64,000 nucleotides of DNA from assembly GCF_029223485.1 (NCBI RefSeq), contig NZ_JARHTP010000003.1, forward strand, positions 434,001 to 498,000, written 5' to 3'. A program made the translations under genes and the position numbers. This DNA is from Streptomyces coacervatus. Lineage in GTDB: Bacteria; Actinomycetota; Actinomycetes; Streptomycetales; Streptomycetaceae. Below are positions 41,685 through 50,239 of the stretch, piece by piece. Within the stretch, counting starts at the first letter, position 1. Every line of letters begins with the position of its first letter. The notes beneath the pieces were generated by a model. The model saw only the letters and a list, made by a program, of their open reading frames with translations. It searched no databases and was not told the DNA's origin.

Positions 41685-42967
41685 CGCCGGGTGCGCGCGA
41701 ACAGCACCGCCACGACCACGCACTGCACCGCCATGGCGAGCGCCACCGCCAGGCACACTCCCGGCAGGCCGAGCCCCGACAGGCCGTACGCCAGCGGAAG
41801 TTGGACCGCGGTGCCGAGCACGGTCACCCGCAGCAGCACCGGCGCTCCCCCGCTCCCCTCGAAGACCCCGCCGAGCGCGATGAAGCAGGCCATCAGCAGC
41901 AGGTAGGGCCCGATGCAGCGCAGGAACAGCACACCGGCGTGAGCGACGCCGGGGCCCGCACCGAAGGCGGCCATGATCCAGGGGGCGGTGCCGAACAGGG
42001 CCGCGGCCGCCCCGAGCCCGACCGTCCCGGACACGAGCACCGCCTGCCGCCCGATGGCCCGTCGCTCGTCCCGCCCGGCGCCCCGGGTGTGGGCGGTGTG
42101 GATGGAGGCGGCCTGGCGTACCGAGTAGAAGGCCATGGTCGCCACGTACATGACCTTGTAGGCGATCGAGTACGCGGCCACGGCCGTCACCCCGAGCCTC
42201 GCCACGATCGCGACCAGGACCAGCGCACCGCCCTGCCGCACGGTGAAGTCGGCGGACATGGGCAGCCCGGTGGTGAGGGTGCGGCGGAGCGCGGAGCCGG
42301 TCCCCTCGGCGGTCCGGACCCGCGCCGACGCCCGCAGCAGCTCGTTGCGACGCAGGGCACGCAGCCCGAGGGCGAGGGCCACGCAGCGGCACAGCACGGT
42401 CGAGGCGGCGGCGCCCCGGACGCCGTAAAGGTGGATGAGGAAGGGGTCGCAGACGAGGATCAGCCCGTTGGCGAGGAGGGCCAGGCGCAGCGGAGTCCTG
42501 GTGTCGCCGGTGCCCTTGAGGATGCCGTCGACGAGCTGCTGGACGTAGAAGACGGCGATGCCCGGCAGGGAGATCGCGAAGTAGGCCACGGCGAGCGGCA
42601 GCGCGGCGCTCTCGTCGCCGCCGAGGACCAGGCGGGCGAGCGGCTCGCGCAACAGGAAACCGCCGACGACGACCACGGGTGTCACGACGGCGCACAGCGC
42701 CCAGCCCCCGCGCACGGCCGCCCGCACACTCCCCGGCGAGCGCGCCCCCCTGGCGTGCGCCACCAGCACGGTCGTACCGGAGGCGAAGACCAGGGCGACA
42801 CCGAGCAGCACGTTCTCGGTGTTCGTCGCCACGGCGACGGCCGCAACGGCGGCTCCGCCGAGCCGTGAGACCCAGACGGTGTTGATGATCCCGGCGGCGA
42901 CAGAGGCGAGGAGGGAGAAGTAGACGGGGTGGGCGAGGGCGATGAGCTGCCTGCGGTGGGCGTTCAC
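41645..42967 (-). CDS. MATE-family efflux transporter
   Basis: The 440-residue membrane protein has twelve predicted helices in two bundles. It starts RRQLIALAHPVYFSLLASVA and carries MATE features such as NTENVLLGVALVFASGTTVLVAHARGA in helix 2 region, FYVQQLVDGILKGTGDTRTP and FIALGGVFEGSGGAP, the repeated half of the same motif. It probably exports a cationic or toxic compound with Na+ or H+. It is transcribed divergently from a PadR regulator gene, and a symmetrical operator (42981-43017) begins 14 bp before its start codon. Confidence 0.9.
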   Translation of the reverse strand: MNAHRRQLIALAHPVYFSLLASVAAGIINTVWVSRLGGAAVAAVAVATNTENVLLGVALVFASGTTVLVAHARGARSPGSVRAAVRGGWALCAVVTPVVVVGGFLLREPLARLVLGGDESAALPLAVAYFAISLPGIAVFYVQQLVDGILKGTGDTRTPLRLALLANGLILVCDPFLIHLYGVRGAAASTVLCRCVALALGLRALRRNELLRASARVRTAEGTGSALRRTLTTGLPMSADFTVRQGGALVLVAIVARLGVTAVAAYSIAYKVMYVATMAFYSVRQAASIHTAHTRGAGRDERRAIGRQAVLVSGTVGLGAAAALFGTAPWIMAAFGAGPGVAHAGVLFLRCIGPYLLLMACFIALGGVFEGSGGAPVLLRVTVLGTAVQLPLAYGLSGLGLPGVCLAVALAMAVQCVVVAVLFARTRRQEEAEVSLVRVA

Positions 42968-42980
42968 GCCAGGATCCTCT

Positions 42981-43017
42981 CTTTTCGATGTAGCTCGATT
43001 CGAGGTAGCTCGAAAAG
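42981..43017. promoter_or_regulatory. PadR-type operator between MATE and padR genes
   Basis: Two 14-bp direct repeats, TCGATGTAGCTCGA (42985-42998) and TCGAGGTAGCTCGA (43000-43013), sit inside a larger dyad whose ends are CTTTTCGA (42981-42988) and TCGAAAAG (43010-43017). The element lies 14 bp before the MATE start and 39 bp before the regulator start, so one bound protein would control both. Confidence 0.75.
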
Positions 43018-43055
43018 AGTTAGCATGGCGGGGTCATTCACCGCAAGGGAGAACC

Positions 43056-43586
43056 ATGCTGGAGCTGTCGATCCTCGGCTTCCTGGCCGAAGAACCGCTG
43101 CACGGCTACGAGTTGAAGGAGCGCATCAAGGCGCTGAGCGGCCACGTCCGCCCGGTCAGCGACGGCGCCCTCTACCCCGCCCTCACCCGTCTCGTCACCG
43201 CCGGCAAGCTCGACCAGCACACCGAACCCGGCGCAAGCGCAGCCCCCCGCCGCATGCTCTCCCTCACGGACAAGGGCCGCGAGGACCTGCTGCAGCGCCT
43301 GCGTCATCCGAAACAGGCGGAGATCACCGACCACGTCCGCTTCAACACGGTCCTGGCGTTCCTGCGCCACCTGCCGGACCGGCAGGAGCAGGCGGCCGTC
43401 CTGCGCCGCCGCCTGGAGTTCCTTCAGACGGCCTCCAGCTTCTTCTACGACGACGGAAAACCCGTACGCGCGGAGGAGACGGACGACCTGTTCCGGCAGG
43501 GCATGCTGCGGGTCGCGCGGGCCACGGGCGCGGCGGAGCGAGCCTGGCTCAGGGAAGCCATCGACCTTCTGGATCAGGGGAGTTGA
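43056..43586 (+). CDS. PadR-family transcriptional regulator
   Basis: A 176-residue regulator with the PadR winged helix: LSILGFLAEEPLHGYELKER at the N-terminus, SDGALYPALTRLVTAGKLD and the wing RRMLSLTDKGREDLLQRL, followed by a dimerisation domain of two helices (Vir_act_alpha_C type). ATG 43056 was chosen with AAGGGAGAA upstream; the longer frame would overlap the operator. It most likely represses itself and the divergent MATE gene. A perfect hairpin at 43597-43615 follows the gene. Confidence 0.92.
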   Translation: MLELSILGFLAEEPLHGYELKERIKALSGHVRPVSDGALYPALTRLVTAGKLDQHTEPGASAAPRRMLSLTDKGREDLLQRLRHPKQAEITDHVRFNTVLAFLRHLPDRQEQAAVLRRRLEFLQTASSFFYDDGKPVRAEETDDLFRQGMLRVARATGAAERAWLREAIDLLDQGS

Positions 43587-43596
43587 GCGCTGAGCC

Positions 43597-43615
43597 GGAT
43601 CAGCCGAGCTGATCC
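43597..43615. terminator. Hairpin between convergent padR and lipoprotein genes
   Basis: GGATCAGC and GCTGATCC pair perfectly around CGA. The hairpin lies across the end of the convergent lipoprotein gene (43600), so the coding end and the terminator overlap. Confidence 0.6.
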
Positions 43616-44790
43616 CGGAGATAGTCCTGCCATCGGACCCGGAACTTCTCCGGCGTCGTGCCGAGCACCTTCTTCATCGCGTCCTCGACCGAGCCCGCCC
43701 GCTCCTTGTGGTCGCCGACGGCGCGGTAGAACTGCCCGAGCCGCTCCGGACCCCACTGCTGCGCGATCAGCCGGCAGGCCATCCAGCCGCCCTCGTAGGC
43801 CTGCGCGAGCTTCGTCGCGTCGCCGCTGAAGCCGAAGTCCTTGTCGGTGGGCAGGTTCCGCGGCGCCCGCCCCTCGGTCACCGCGCGCCCAAGCTCCGGC
43901 GCCGCCTCGCCCGGGGTGCGGCCGGTGCCGAGGTAGCCGATCCAGTCGGCGTATCCCTCGGACAGCCACAGCGGGGTGGCCGCGTCGGTGTGGGCGCGGG
44001 TCGCGACGTGGGTGACCTCGTGGGTGAGTACCACCTGCTTGCCCACGGGGCCGAGGAGGGCGTACGCGTCCGGGTTGACGATGATCCGGTCCGCGGGCGC
44101 GTTCGGCGGGCCGCCCACCTCGCCCGTGGTGACCGCCGCGATCCCGCGGTACTGGGAGGCGGGCGAGCCGAGCAGCCCCGCCATGCCCTCCACCGACCCC
44201 GGTACGAGCATCACCACATGCCCGGTCCAGTCGCTGCCCCAGGCCCCGGACACGGCCGGCACCGCATGGTCCGCGAGGTCCGCGTACGAGTGCAGCGCCT
44301 CACTGGACTGCCCGGTGCCGAGAACGAGACTGTGACTGCCGCGCACGACGGTCACCTCGCCCTGGTCCCACAGCTGCTGGGCGGACTTCTTGGCGGGCGT
44401 GTCCGCGTCCACGTGCCACTGCCCGTCGGTCTCCCGGGAGAGGGTCAGGGTGCGGCCGACGGTGACCGGTGCGTTGTCGTATCCCTCGATGCGGTAGCGC
44501 AGTTCGGCGTCGGCGGTGGCCTCGTCGCCGGTGCGGTGCAGGGCGGTCACGCGGTACGACCAGGCCGCCAGCGGCACCCCGCGCAGGTTCTCGAACCAGC
44601 TCAGCGCGCCCGTCTTCAGGAAGGCCGCCCGGTCGCGGTCGAGGACGGCGGTGGACCGACGGTCGAGGACGCGCTGCAGAGCGGTCCTGGCGCTGCCGCC
44701 GGTGGGCTGCCCGCCGCACGCCACCAGAGAGACGAGCAGCAGCACGAGCGCCACCACTGCGGACCTCGACGCCCGCCTACGACCAGCCAC
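43600..44790 (-). CDS. Lipoprotein with gluzincin-type (HExxH) peptidase domain
   Basis: A 396-residue exported lipoprotein: the signal VALVLLLVSLVACGG ends in the lipobox LVAC. The middle part is an NTF2-like domain, and the C-terminal half is a peptidase-MA-like domain with KQVVLTHEVTHVATRAH (HEVTH zinc site) and LWLSEGYADWIGYLGTG, where the Glu is the third ligand. It may act in wall or protein turnover outside the cell; the substrate is unknown. The start is GTG 44790, 33 bp from the end of the NlpC/P60 gene on the same strand, so the genes are likely co-transcribed. Confidence 0.83.
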   Translation of the reverse strand: MAGRRRASRSAVVALVLLLVSLVACGGQPTGGSARTALQRVLDRRSTAVLDRDRAAFLKTGALSWFENLRGVPLAAWSYRVTALHRTGDEATADAELRYRIEGYDNAPVTVGRTLTLSRETDGQWHVDADTPAKKSAQQLWDQGEVTVVRGSHSLVLGTGQSSEALHSYADLADHAVPAVSGAWGSDWTGHVVMLVPGSVEGMAGLLGSPASQYRGIAAVTTGEVGGPPNAPADRIIVNPDAYALLGPVGKQVVLTHEVTHVATRAHTDAATPLWLSEGYADWIGYLGTGRTPGEAAPELGRAVTEGRAPRNLPTDKDFGFSGDATKLAQAYEGGWMACRLIAQQWGPERLGQFYRAVGDHKERAGSVEDAMKKVLGTTPEKFRVRWQDYLRDQLG

Positions 44791-44822
44791 TTCCCGATCG
44801 TAAGGCCGACGGGGCGGGTTGG

Positions 44823-45842
44823 TCAGACCCTGGTGACCGAGGACACCGGCAGCATGTCCACCGGGTCGTAGCGCACGGGCGCGCCGGGGTAGGGCGCGTG
44901 GATCACCTGGCCGTTGCCCATGTACATCCCGACATGGCTGGCGTCGGAGCGGTAGACGACCAGGTCGCCGGGGCGCGCCTCGGAGAGCGGGATCTGCCGG
45001 CCGGCGTACGCCTGCTCCTGCGAGGTGCGCGGCAGCTGGACCCCGGCCTGCGCGTACGACCACTGCATCAGGCCCGAACAGTCGAAGCCGTAGGGGCCGG
45101 TGGCGCCCCAGACATACGGCATGCCGAGCGCGGAGCGGGCCGCGGCCATCGCGGCGGCCGCACGGGCCGAGGCCGGCAGCGCGCTGCCGAAGTCGGGGAA
45201 GAGGTCGCCGCGGTCGTCCCGGGAGGCACGATCGTAGGCGGCGCGCTCCTCGTACGGCAGGGAGTTGAGCAGGCGGCGCGCCAGGGCGAGTTTCCGCTCG
45301 ACGATCTTCTTGTGGATTGCGACGGACTTGCGGCTCTTCTCCAGCTCGGCGAGCTTGCCGACCGCCTCGGCGCGCTCCTGGGCGACGTTGCGCATCTCGG
45401 ACTGGAGGTCCCTGAGCTCGCCGGCCTGCTGGACGTTGATCCGGTCGAGCACGGAGGCCTTGTCGAGGTAGTCGGCGGGGTTGTCGGAGAAGAGCAGGGC
45501 GAGGGTCGGGTCGATGCCGCCGGAGCGGTACTCGGCGACGGCCTGCGAACCGAGCGACTCCCGCATGGTGTTGATGCGCTCCTGCTGCCGGGCGATCAGG
45601 TCCTGGGCGTCGCGCACCTGCCGGCGCAGCGTGTCGGCGGTCTCGTCGGCCTTGTTGTAGGCCTCGGTCGCCTGCTCGGCCTCCGTGTACAGGCGGTCCA
45701 CGTCGGCCCTGGTGTGGTCGTGCGGAGCGGCGTTCGCCGGGACGGCGCCGAGGGCGGAGGCCGCGGCGGACAACACACAAAGGGCGGTGCCGGCGCCCCG
45801 GTTGAACCCGGACGTCGGTGCAAGTCGGCGATGAGACCCCAC
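44823..45842 (-). CDS. Secreted NlpC/P60 peptidoglycan hydrolase (first of two)
   Basis: This 339-residue protein has a signal peptide (basic GSHRRLAPTS, hydrophobic AGTALCVLSAAASALG, cleavage near ANAAP), a long N-terminal coiled coil (about residues 45-210) and the C-terminal NlpC/P60 domain: YVWGATGPYGFDCSGLMQWS (catalytic Cys), RPGDLVVYRSDASHVGMYMG (His) and the third residue in QVIHAPYPG. It cleaves D-iGlu-mDAP bonds in its family (RipA type). GTG 45842 is chosen since its sequence parallels the start of the neighbouring paralogue. The two paralogues share the same layout and are 236 bp apart. Confidence 0.9.
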   Translation of the reverse strand: MGSHRRLAPTSGFNRGAGTALCVLSAAASALGAVPANAAPHDHTRADVDRLYTEAEQATEAYNKADETADTLRRQVRDAQDLIARQQERINTMRESLGSQAVAEYRSGGIDPTLALLFSDNPADYLDKASVLDRINVQQAGELRDLQSEMRNVAQERAEAVGKLAELEKSRKSVAIHKKIVERKLALARRLLNSLPYEERAAYDRASRDDRGDLFPDFGSALPASARAAAAMAAARSALGMPYVWGATGPYGFDCSGLMQWSYAQAGVQLPRTSQEQAYAGRQIPLSEARPGDLVVYRSDASHVGMYMGNGQVIHAPYPGAPVRYDPVDMLPVSSVTRV

Positions 45843-45962
45843 GGGAAGCCGCACTCCTTCCGCTGGCGACAAGGACTGTCTCCCCGGCGCAGCAGGGAAA
45901 CGCGGCAGACAGTAACCCCGCGGCGGGGCACCGGCCAAAGACCTCGGTGGCAACACAGCGTG

Positions 45963-45998
45963 ACGCCCCGCCTCTGACGCAGGTCATCGGCGGGGCGT
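45963..45998 (-). terminator. Hairpin between the two NlpC/P60 genes
   Basis: ACGCCCCGCC (45963-45972) and GGCGGGGCGT (45989-45998) form a perfect 10-bp stem. A second small hairpin CGCCCG-TT-CGGGCG is at 46024-46037. Together they likely terminate the transcript of the upstream paralogue and separate the two genes. Confidence 0.65.
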
Positions 45999-46078
45999 GG
46001 AGTCAGTGCGGGTTCGTGCAATTCGCCCGTTCGGGCGGTGTGGTGTCCTGATCTTGAAACGAGGCCCGGGGCCGCGGG

Positions 46079-47113
46079 TCAGATCCGGACGCCGAACTGG
46101 AACGGCATGTCGCCGATCGACTCGTAGCGCACGACGGTGCCGGTGCGCGGGGCGTGCAGCACCATGCCGTTGCCCGCATAGAGGCCGACGTGGTGCAGGT
46201 CGCCGTAGAAGAGGACGAGGTCGCCGACCTGGAGCTGGCTCTCGGAGTAGATCCGCGTACCGGCGTTGGCCTGCGCCTGCGAGGTGCGCGGGATGGAGAC
46301 GCCGGCCTGGCCGTAGGCCCAGGAGGTGAGGCCCGAGCAGTCGTAGGAGGCGGTGCCGGTGGCGCCGTAGACGTACGGCTTGCCGAGCTGGGTCTTGGCG
46401 GCGTCGAAGGCCGCCTGCGCCCGGGCGGAGGCAGCGGTCGAGTTGCCGAGATCCACCCGCTGGCTGGCCGAGCGGCTGGCGCGGGCGTCGGCGGCGGCGA
46501 GCGCCGCCCGCTCCGAGGCGGTCAGGGAGTTGAGGAGCTTCTGCGCCTCGGCGAGCTTGCCCTGGATGTCCTTCTTCTTCTTGCCCAGTTCGGTGCGGGT
46601 GGAGGCGAGGTCCTTGAGCTTGTCGGAGGCCTCGGCGCGCTCCTGGGCGAGTTCGCGCTGCTTCTCCTGGATCTTCTTCAGCGCCTCCACCTGCTGGGCG
46701 CTGAGCTGGTCGGCGGTGGACGCCTTGTCCAGGTAGTCGTTCGGGTTCGACGACAGGAAGAGCTGCAGGGACGAGTCGATGCTGCCGGTGCGGTACTGCG
46801 CAGCCGCCGCCAGACCTATCGAGTCACGCAGCCCGTTGAGCTCCTCCTGGCCCCGGGCGACGTTGTCCTGGATGGTGGAGATCTCCTTCTGGAGCTTCTG
46901 CTGCTTCTCCTTGGCGCCGTTGTACTTCTCGGTGGCCTGCTCGGCCTCCTCGTACAGCTTGTCGACCTTCGCCTTGACCTCGTCCTTGGAGGGCTTCTCG
47001 CTCGGCGCGGCGTTCGCGGCCTGGGCGCTGAGGGCAACGGCGGCAGCAGCGGCGGTGGTGAGTACGGTCACTCGAGCCCGGCTCGGCTGCTTCGGTCGAC
47101 GGTGGGACGCCAC
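46079..47113 (-). CDS. Secreted NlpC/P60 peptidoglycan hydrolase (second of two)
   Basis: This 344-residue paralogue of the preceding hydrolase has a signal peptide (ASHRRPKQPSRARVTVLTTA, cleavage near AANAAP), a coiled-coil N-terminal half rich in Lys, Glu and Gln, and the NlpC/P60 domain with YVYGATGTASYDCSGLTSWA (Cys), LVLFYGDLHHVGLYAG (His) and MVLHAPRTG. GTG 47113 is selected because AGGAG lies nine bases upstream. A good promoter stands further up at 47166-47195. The pair probably arose by tandem duplication; the N-terminal coiled coil likely autoinhibits or targets the enzyme, an inference from RipA-type proteins. Confidence 0.92.
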   Translation of the reverse strand: MASHRRPKQPSRARVTVLTTAAAAAVALSAQAANAAPSEKPSKDEVKAKVDKLYEEAEQATEKYNGAKEKQQKLQKEISTIQDNVARGQEELNGLRDSIGLAAAAQYRTGSIDSSLQLFLSSNPNDYLDKASTADQLSAQQVEALKKIQEKQRELAQERAEASDKLKDLASTRTELGKKKKDIQGKLAEAQKLLNSLTASERAALAAADARASRSASQRVDLGNSTAASARAQAAFDAAKTQLGKPYVYGATGTASYDCSGLTSWAYGQAGVSIPRTSQAQANAGTRIYSESQLQVGDLVLFYGDLHHVGLYAGNGMVLHAPRTGTVVRYESIGDMPFQFGVRI

Positions 47114-47165
47114 GGACGCGGGCTCCTTCATGTGAGTGATCACCCGTTCGGAGGTTCGAGGCCAG

Positions 47166-47195
47166 ACCCTAGTGACCTTCCTGTGATCAGATCAA
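47166..47195 (-). promoter_or_regulatory. Promoter of the second NlpC/P60 gene
   Basis: On the minus strand TTGATC (47190-47195) and TAGGGT (47166-47171) are 18 bp apart, close to the vegetative consensus. The -35 part also forms the small dyad TGATC-A-GATCA. Initiation near 47159 leaves a 45-base leader. Confidence 0.65.
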
Positions 47196-47348
47196 ATCCT
47201 CGCGTGAAAAATCTTAGTGACGCAATGCATTCTTTGCACATAACCCACGTGCGGTGACGCCAGGTTGACGCTACGTTGCGTGACGATTGCGCCAATTCGG
47301 GCATTAAACCTGGAAGTTTGACCTTCGGGACAGCAGCCCGGAAACGGC

Positions 47349-48692
47349 TCAGGACAGGCGCTTCAGGAGCATCGCCGAAGCGACCGGGCGCGCGCCCGCG
47401 CGCGCCACTCCGTCGGCCACCTCGCGGTCCGTGGAGGCGACGATGACGGGCCTCCCGGGCGGCTCTGCCCGCACCAGCTGGCGGATCAACTCGTCGGCGG
47501 TGACGCCCGGCTTGGAGAACAGCACCCGCACTCCGCGCGGCGGCGCGAGCAGCACGGGAGCGGCCAGCTCGGCCCCGTCGAAGACACAGGTGACCTCGGC
47601 GCCGGTCTGTGCGGCGAGTTGCGAGAGCTGCCCGAGGAGCCTCAACCGCTGCTTCTCCAGGGGCATTTGGGGATAACCCGTTTTGGTGACGTTGTAACCG
47701 TCGACGACCAGATGCGCCTGCGGCAGCTCCAGCAGCTGGTCCAGGATCGCGGGGTCGTGTTCGGACAATGCACGCGCGGCAATGTCCTTCGGGGTCATTC
47801 GTCCCGGTTCGACCGCATCGACGGTCTCCGCGGGCCGTACGGACACGGGCGGCAACGCCAGCTCCCGGCGCAGTCCTTGGGTCGCGTCCAGGAGGGTGTC
47901 AAGAAGCAGACGCACGCGCATGTCCTCGACACTGCGCCCCTCGCGCGCTGCTCTGCGCGTGGCCTCCAGGGCCGCCTCCGCCTCCCCGAGCCGCGACTTC
48001 AGCCGCCGGGACTCGCTCTCGGCGGCGGACACCTGCGCCTGCCTCTCGGCGCGTACGGCCTCGATCTCGCCCTGGATCTTGCGCAGGGCAGCCTCGCCCC
48101 GCTTGACGTCACTGAGGGCCGCACGCAGCTTCCGGTGCAGCGAGTCGGCCTCTTTCTTGGCGGCGTCCAGCTCGGTGCGCAGCCGCTCGGTGTCGACCCG
48201 GGTCTGCTCACGGGCCCGGTCGAGCTCCTCGCGCAGCCGCTCCAGCTCGGCCCGGCTCTCCTCGTCGGCGCGCTCGGCATCGGCCCGCTGGGCCTCCTCG
48301 CCGGCCGCGGTCACGAGCTTCACCCAGCCCGTGGGCCGCAGAACATAGGCCGCGGCCGCCACGTCGAGCGGATCCGCGGCCGGGGGCGGCGAGCCGGAGT
48401 CGAGGGCGCCGGTGAGTTCCGGCTGGGCCTCTCTCAGCTTCTCTCCGATGCGCTGGCGGAACAGCGGATCGGTCTCCAGCGCGGATGCCATCGCGTTGCC
48501 GGCGAACTTGGCCCGCCGGTTCGGTGCGAAACGGGCGTACTGCCTGAGTTGTGCGGGCAGTTCACCGACGGTCAGCCCGCCGAACCCGTCCGAGACGATC
48601 TGGACGACCCGGCGGCGCACTCCGTCGGGCAGCGGACGGTCAAGCACCTCGGCGGTGCCGTCGCCCGGCCCCCCGCCTGTGGTCTCCACCAT
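47349..48692 (-). CDS. NYN-domain (PIN-like) RNase-family protein with coiled coil
   Basis: The 447-residue protein has an N-terminal helical region (about 1-115), a long coiled coil (about 125-250, for example AEESRAEL-type heptads with Arg/Glu/Leu) and a C-terminal NYN domain: AHLVVDGYNVTKTGYPQMPL, EVTCVFDGAELAAPVLLAPP, VLFSKPGVTADELIRQLV and PVIVASTDREVADGVARAG. The acidic residues in VDGYN, FDG, DE and STDRE fit a metal-dependent nuclease of the YacP/Rae1 group. The RNA target is unknown. Start is ATG 48692. It is on the same strand as the NlpC genes but 235 bp away. Confidence 0.85.
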   Translation of the reverse strand: MVETTGGGPGDGTAEVLDRPLPDGVRRRVVQIVSDGFGGLTVGELPAQLRQYARFAPNRRAKFAGNAMASALETDPLFRQRIGEKLREAQPELTGALDSGSPPPAADPLDVAAAAYVLRPTGWVKLVTAAGEEAQRADAERADEESRAELERLREELDRAREQTRVDTERLRTELDAAKKEADSLHRKLRAALSDVKRGEAALRKIQGEIEAVRAERQAQVSAAESESRRLKSRLGEAEAALEATRRAAREGRSVEDMRVRLLLDTLLDATQGLRRELALPPVSVRPAETVDAVEPGRMTPKDIAARALSEHDPAILDQLLELPQAHLVVDGYNVTKTGYPQMPLEKQRLRLLGQLSQLAAQTGAEVTCVFDGAELAAPVLLAPPRGVRVLFSKPGVTADELIRQLVRAEPPGRPVIVASTDREVADGVARAGARPVASAMLLKRLS

Positions 48693-48726
48693 CCGTCACA
48701 CCCCATTACCTGTGGGGCCGCTCCGC

Positions 48727-48966
48727 TCAGGAGTCGGCGCCCGGCCTGTCCACCAGTTCCACCTGATCCACCGCGTTGCACCAGCGGCAGCGCACCGACT
48801 CGATGGTCTCACTGACCACCTCGCGCTCCTCGACCTTCGGCTCGCCGGCCAGATCGAGGTGGACGTACTCGACGACCTTCGACGAGCGGGTCACGTCGAA
48901 ACGCGTGAGGTTGCCGCAGAGGGTGCAGCGCCACCGCGTCGTGGCGGTCGGCAGGGGAACCGTCAT
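48727..48966 (-). CDS. Small zinc-ribbon protein
   Basis: This 79-residue protein has two CxxC knuckles, RWRCTLCGNLTRFDV and VRCRWCNAVDQVEL, separated by about 40 residues, which fits a single zinc ribbon. The beta strands between them resemble other small actinobacterial zinc-ribbon proteins; no function is known to me. ATG 48966 has GGAAAGAG ten bases upstream, while the frame is open to 48999 without such a site. It lies directly upstream (34 bp) of the NYN gene on the same strand, which suggests a shared transcript. Confidence 0.75.
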   Translation of the reverse strand: MTVPLPTATTRWRCTLCGNLTRFDVTRSSKVVEYVHLDLAGEPKVEEREVVSETIESVRCRWCNAVDQVELVDRPGADS

Positions 48967-49131
48967 CGTGCCTGTGCTCTTTCCTGCTAGGTCTTCCATT
49001 GTCCGTGACGCGCCAGCTTCCCGGGGCGTGTGGCTCGTAACCCTACGGCCTGGCGGGGACTCGCCGCCCGCCCGTCCACGGCGGCGAGGCGGTCTGTGCG
49101 AGTGCGTCCCGTTACGTCATGCTCTGTGTTC

Positions 49132-49866
49132 ATGATCGGCAACTGGAGCCCGACCGTCAGCAGAGCGACCCGGCGCCCTTCGGCACCCGTGACATACGCG
49201 CTGATCACCCTGTGCTGTCTGCTCTTCGTGACCGGCCCGGCAGCGGGCCTCAATCCGGCCTACGGCTCCGGCGACGCACTGCTCGCCGCCCAGCGCGCCT
49301 ACTTCCACCGCTGGGGCGTGGTCCCGGCGGAGCTGTTCCAGGGCTCCCCCCGGGCCGCCCTGACCCCCGCCACGGCCCTGTTCGTCCACGGCAGCTGGGT
49401 GCACCTGCTCGGCAACCTGCTCTTCCTCTACGTCTTCGGGGTGATGACGGAGGAGCGGATGGGCCGCGTCCAGTTCACGCTCTTCTACCTCGGCTGCGGC
49501 TATCTCGCCCTGCTGGGGTACGCGGCGGCCAACTCTGCGTCCCAGCAGTCCCTGGTCGGCGCCTCGGGGGCGATCTCGGCGGTACTGGGTGCGTTTCTGT
49601 ACCTGTTCCCCGGCGCCAGGGTGACCAGCCTGCTCCCGTTCCTCTTCTTCCTCCCCCTGCGCTTCCCCGCATGGATCGTGCTGCCCTTCTGGGCGGCCCT
49701 GCAGTGGCTGGCGGCGGGGCAGGCGCCGACGGGACCGGGGGTGGCCTATCTGGCCCACCTGGTGGGCTTCGGCCTGGGCTTCGTCTACGCCTGGGTGAGG
49801 TTCGGCCGTACGACTAGAGTGAAGTCCGCCCCAGCTCCGGCCCCCGAGGGAGAGAACCAGCCGTGA
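49132..49866 (+). CDS. Rhomboid-family intramembrane serine protease
   Basis: A 244-residue membrane protein with six helices. The catalytic Ser is in LVGASGAISAVLGAFLYLFP (GxSG) and the catalytic His in VAYLAHLVGFGLGFVYAW; the conserved HGSWVHLLGNLLFLYVFGV (His and Asn of the oxyanion hole) is present too, so it should be active. Such proteases cut single-pass membrane proteins inside the membrane. ATG 49132 was chosen; the frame is open further left but has no ribosome-binding site. The stop overlaps the start of the AsnC-type gene by four bases (GTGA), so both are coupled. Confidence 0.9.
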   Translation: MIGNWSPTVSRATRRPSAPVTYALITLCCLLFVTGPAAGLNPAYGSGDALLAAQRAYFHRWGVVPAELFQGSPRAALTPATALFVHGSWVHLLGNLLFLYVFGVMTEERMGRVQFTLFYLGCGYLALLGYAAANSASQQSLVGASGAISAVLGAFLYLFPGARVTSLLPFLFFLPLRFPAWIVLPFWAALQWLAAGQAPTGPGVAYLAHLVGFGLGFVYAWVRFGRTTRVKSAPAPAPEGENQP

Positions 49867-50144
49867 TCACCGCGATCGTCCTCATCAAGACCAGCGTGGA
49901 CCGGATCCCCGAGATCGCGGAGCGGATCGCTTCGCTGGAGAGCGTGAGTGAAGTCTTTTCCGTCACCGGTACGTATGACCTGATCGCCATGGTGCGGGTG
50001 AAGGAGCACGAGGATCTTGCTGACGTGATTCCCGGCAGTATCAGCAAGATCCCCGGGGTCGAGGCGACGGATACGCATGTTGCTTTTCGGACGTACTCAC
50101 AGCATGACCTTGAGGCGGCGTTTGCCATTGGGTTGGACTCGTGA
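49863..50144 (+). CDS. Stand-alone Lrp/AsnC ligand-binding (RAM) domain protein
   Basis: The 93-residue protein is only the RAM domain (MITAIVLIKTSVDRIPEIAE, VFSVTGTYDLIAMVRVKEHE and SKIPGVEATDTHVAF), without the N-terminal helix-turn-helix of Lrp/AsnC regulators. Such proteins oligomerise and bind amino acids or similar effectors; it cannot bind DNA alone. It starts at GTG 49863 inside the rhomboid stop codon, so it is translationally coupled to that protease. The role of the coupling is unknown. Confidence 0.88.
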   Translation: MITAIVLIKTSVDRIPEIAERIASLESVSEVFSVTGTYDLIAMVRVKEHEDLADVIPGSISKIPGVEATDTHVAFRTYSQHDLEAAFAIGLDS

Positions 50145-50179
50145 GCGGCGCCTATTCGTCTGCGGGGCGCGGAGCGTTT

Positions 50180-50226
50180 GCGACTACCGGTTCGTTGTGG
50201 CTGGTCGCGCAGTTCCCCGCGCCCCT
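50180..50226 (+). repeat. Dispersed 47-nt intergenic repeat, copy D
   Basis: Placed between two convergent genes: 36 bp after the AsnC-type stop and 14 bp before the end of the aminotransferase gene. Core CGCGCAGTTCCCCGCGCCCC is intact. Confidence 0.85.
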
Positions 50227-50239
50227 ATAAGGCAGCTGC

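Noticed and set aside
43600..45987. One long protein joining the peptidase lipoprotein with upstream sequence
   Set aside because: Upstream of 44790 the frame is out of register with the NlpC/P60 gene; a signal peptide with lipobox begins just after GTG 44790.
45843..47348. ydaO-type c-di-AMP riboswitch before the NlpC/P60 genes
   Set aside because: This switch often precedes wall hydrolase genes in actinobacteria, but I could not find its conserved GGGGAACC/GGGGTGAA-type blocks in either leader.
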